A stretch of DNA of 5,918 nucleotides. Source: Cellvibrio sp. (GTDB taxonomy: Bacteria > Pseudomonadota > Gammaproteobacteria > Pseudomonadales > Cellvibrionaceae). Of this stretch, positions 5,319 to 5,918 are shown piece after piece. Both the position numbers and the translations under genes were made by a program. The stretch is from NCBI GenBank assembly GCA_021323495.1, contig JAJQJO010000254.1:1-5918 (forward strand), given 5' to 3'. The notes beneath the pieces are model-generated. The model had not been told where the DNA came from. It ran no database searches and saw only the letters and a list, made by a program, of their open reading frames with translations. The number at the start of each line of letters is the position of its first letter. Position 1 is the stretch's first letter.

Positions 5319-5344
5319 TATAAAATTATTAACACTCAGGTGTT
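5319..5344 (+). promoter_or_regulatory. TATAAAAT box and AACAC-TCAG-GTGTT inverted repeat
   Basis: TATAAAAT (5319-5326) is a good -10-like box 39 bp before the ATG at 5365, but the only -35-like word, TTGGCG (5294-5299), sits 19 bp away and overlaps a GC stem. Directly downstream of the box, AACAC (5331-5335) and GTGTT (5340-5344) form a perfect inverted repeat around TCAG, at the expected transcription start. It could be an operator over the start site. Confidence 0.3.
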
Positions 5345-5364
5345 TTAACCTTGGGATAATTAAT

Positions 5365-5918
5365 ATGATATCGCTCTCCCCCATCAGGACCTTAACCCTC
5401 AAGCATCCCTCACATACACATCGGCATCCGCACTTGAGTGCAGCGAGTGGGTTGGTCCAGGTCGGTGACTGGTTGTATGTGGTCGCTGATGATGAAAATG
5501 ATTTGGGTCTGTTTCTGCGCGACGGAAAGGAACACGGCGAATTGCTGGAATTGTTTCCCGGTGACTTACCCCTTGAACACGAAGCGCGCAAAGCGGCCAA
5601 ACCAGATTTGGAAGTATTAACATTTATTCCTCCGTCCAAACAATACCCACAGGGTGCACTATTGGCATTGGGTTCCGGCTCCAGGGAAACACGTTACCAG
5701 GGCGCTATTATTGCGCTGGATGAACGAGGCGTGCTGGCCGATGTCGAGTTGATTGATCTGGACGGGCTTTACCAATTACTTAAAAAGGAAATCGGTAAAT
5801 TAAATATCGAAGGCGCCGTGATTATTGAGGACGATATTATTTTATTCCAACGCGGCAACAAGAAAAATAAACTCAACGCAACCCTGCGTATGCCGTTCAA
5901 ACATTTTTATCAATTTGT
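5365..5918 (+). CDS. DUF6929-like protein, 3' end outside the window
   Basis: An open frame runs from the ATG at 5365 to the window edge, giving 184 codons with no stop, so the gene is partial here. Recognisable family blocks are SAASGLVQVGDWLYVVADDE (25-44), LGLF (47-50), the GALLALGSGSRETRYQGAI segment (97-115), then LNIEGAVI (146-153) and LFQRGN (160-165). These match my memory of the DUF6929 family, whose members look like repeated beta-sheet, propeller-type proteins of unknown function. There is no signal peptide; the N-terminus (MISLSPIRTLTLKHPS) is polar, followed by a His-rich HTHRHPH stretch at 17-23. GGGA (5353-5356) lies eight bases before the ATG and is a modest ribosome binding site. 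The gene diverges from the metallopeptidase gene. Confidence 0.75.
   Translation, partial: MISLSPIRTLTLKHPSHTHRHPHLSAASGLVQVGDWLYVVADDENDLGLFLRDGKEHGELLELFPGDLPLEHEARKAAKPDLEVLTFIPPSKQYPQGALLALGSGSRETRYQGAIIALDERGVLADVELIDLDGLYQLLKKEIGKLNIEGAVIIEDDIILFQRGNKKNKLNATLRMPFKHFYQF

Larger units (their letters stand above)
5069..5364. other. Divergent intergenic region
   Basis: 296 bp between the metallopeptidase and the DUF6929-like gene. A 24-codon frame (5274-5348) is open but lacks a clear ribosome binding site, and I do not call it. Visible structures are the palindrome at 5087-5100, the palindromic octamer CCCATGGG (5114-5121), a GGCGC-AATA-GCGCC stem (5296-5309), a TATAAAAT box (5319-5326) and the inverted repeat at 5331-5344. 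The centre (about 5120-5280) is more GC-rich than a usual promoter region and may be decayed coding or repeat sequence, but I cannot name it. Confidence 0.5.

Noticed and set aside
4950..5348. Plus-strand open frame of 132 codons running from the metallopeptidase into the intergenic region
   Set aside because: Its first part is antisense to the metallopeptidase zinc ribbon and the rest has no recognisable family; probably chance.
5274..5348. 24-codon plus-strand frame beginning MDLAEIYW
   Set aside because: No good ribosome binding site, and it contains the GC stem and the -10-like box, so a regulatory reading is more likely.
5280..5639. Minus-strand open frames opposite the DUF6929-like gene
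   Set aside because: Shadows of a plus-strand frame that stays open to the edge and carries family motifs.

Overview
The window is 5,918 bases of moderate-GC bacterial chromosome. It carries eight protein genes, and the last one runs off the right edge. The families present (a Blc-type lipocalin, a DUF378 membrane protein, a zinc-ribbon Peptidase_Mx-like protein, a DUF6929-like protein and lipoproteins with proteobacterial lipoboxes) fit a free-living gammaproteobacterium. Cellvibrio or a relative is my impression, but nothing in the window proves it. I see no rRNA, tRNA, CRISPR array, transposase or integrase.

Layout from left to right. A small DUF378 membrane protein lies on the minus strand (9-287). 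An AT-rich divergent intergenic region (288-650) separates it from a small plus-strand lipoprotein (651-947) that contains a methionine-pentad tandem repeat. A 395-bp gap without a convincing gene (948-1342) holds a terminator-like stem, a perfect GC-rich stem-loop and several related repeat fragments. Next is a 272-codon gene (1343-2161) that joins, in one reading frame, an MntA-type minimal nucleotidyltransferase antitoxin and a HepT-type HEPN ribonuclease toxin. Two lipoprotein genes follow on the plus strand: an unrecognised one (2304-2711) and a Blc lipocalin (2825-3349). A sulfotransferase-like P-loop gene (3358-3996) starts 8 nt after the lipocalin. On the minus strand a two-zinc-cluster putative metallopeptidase (3989-5068) overlaps the sulfotransferase tail-to-tail by 8 bp. 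A divergent intergenic region (5069-5364) leads to a DUF6929-like gene (5365 to the edge).

How the genes may work together. The lipocalin and sulfotransferase are very probably co-transcribed, and the upstream lipoprotein may belong to the same unit. The window has a cell-envelope flavour: three lipoproteins and one small membrane protein. The toxin-antitoxin gene looks like an isolated cassette with its own ribosome binding site and a candidate promoter.

The most interesting item is the MntA-HepT fusion. The characterised systems use two separate overlapping genes, with the antitoxin enzyme AMPylating the toxin in trans and an excess of toxin in the complex. Here both domains keep their signature residues but are locked in one polypeptide, and there is no ATG, GTG or TTG in frame at the join from which HepT could start alone.
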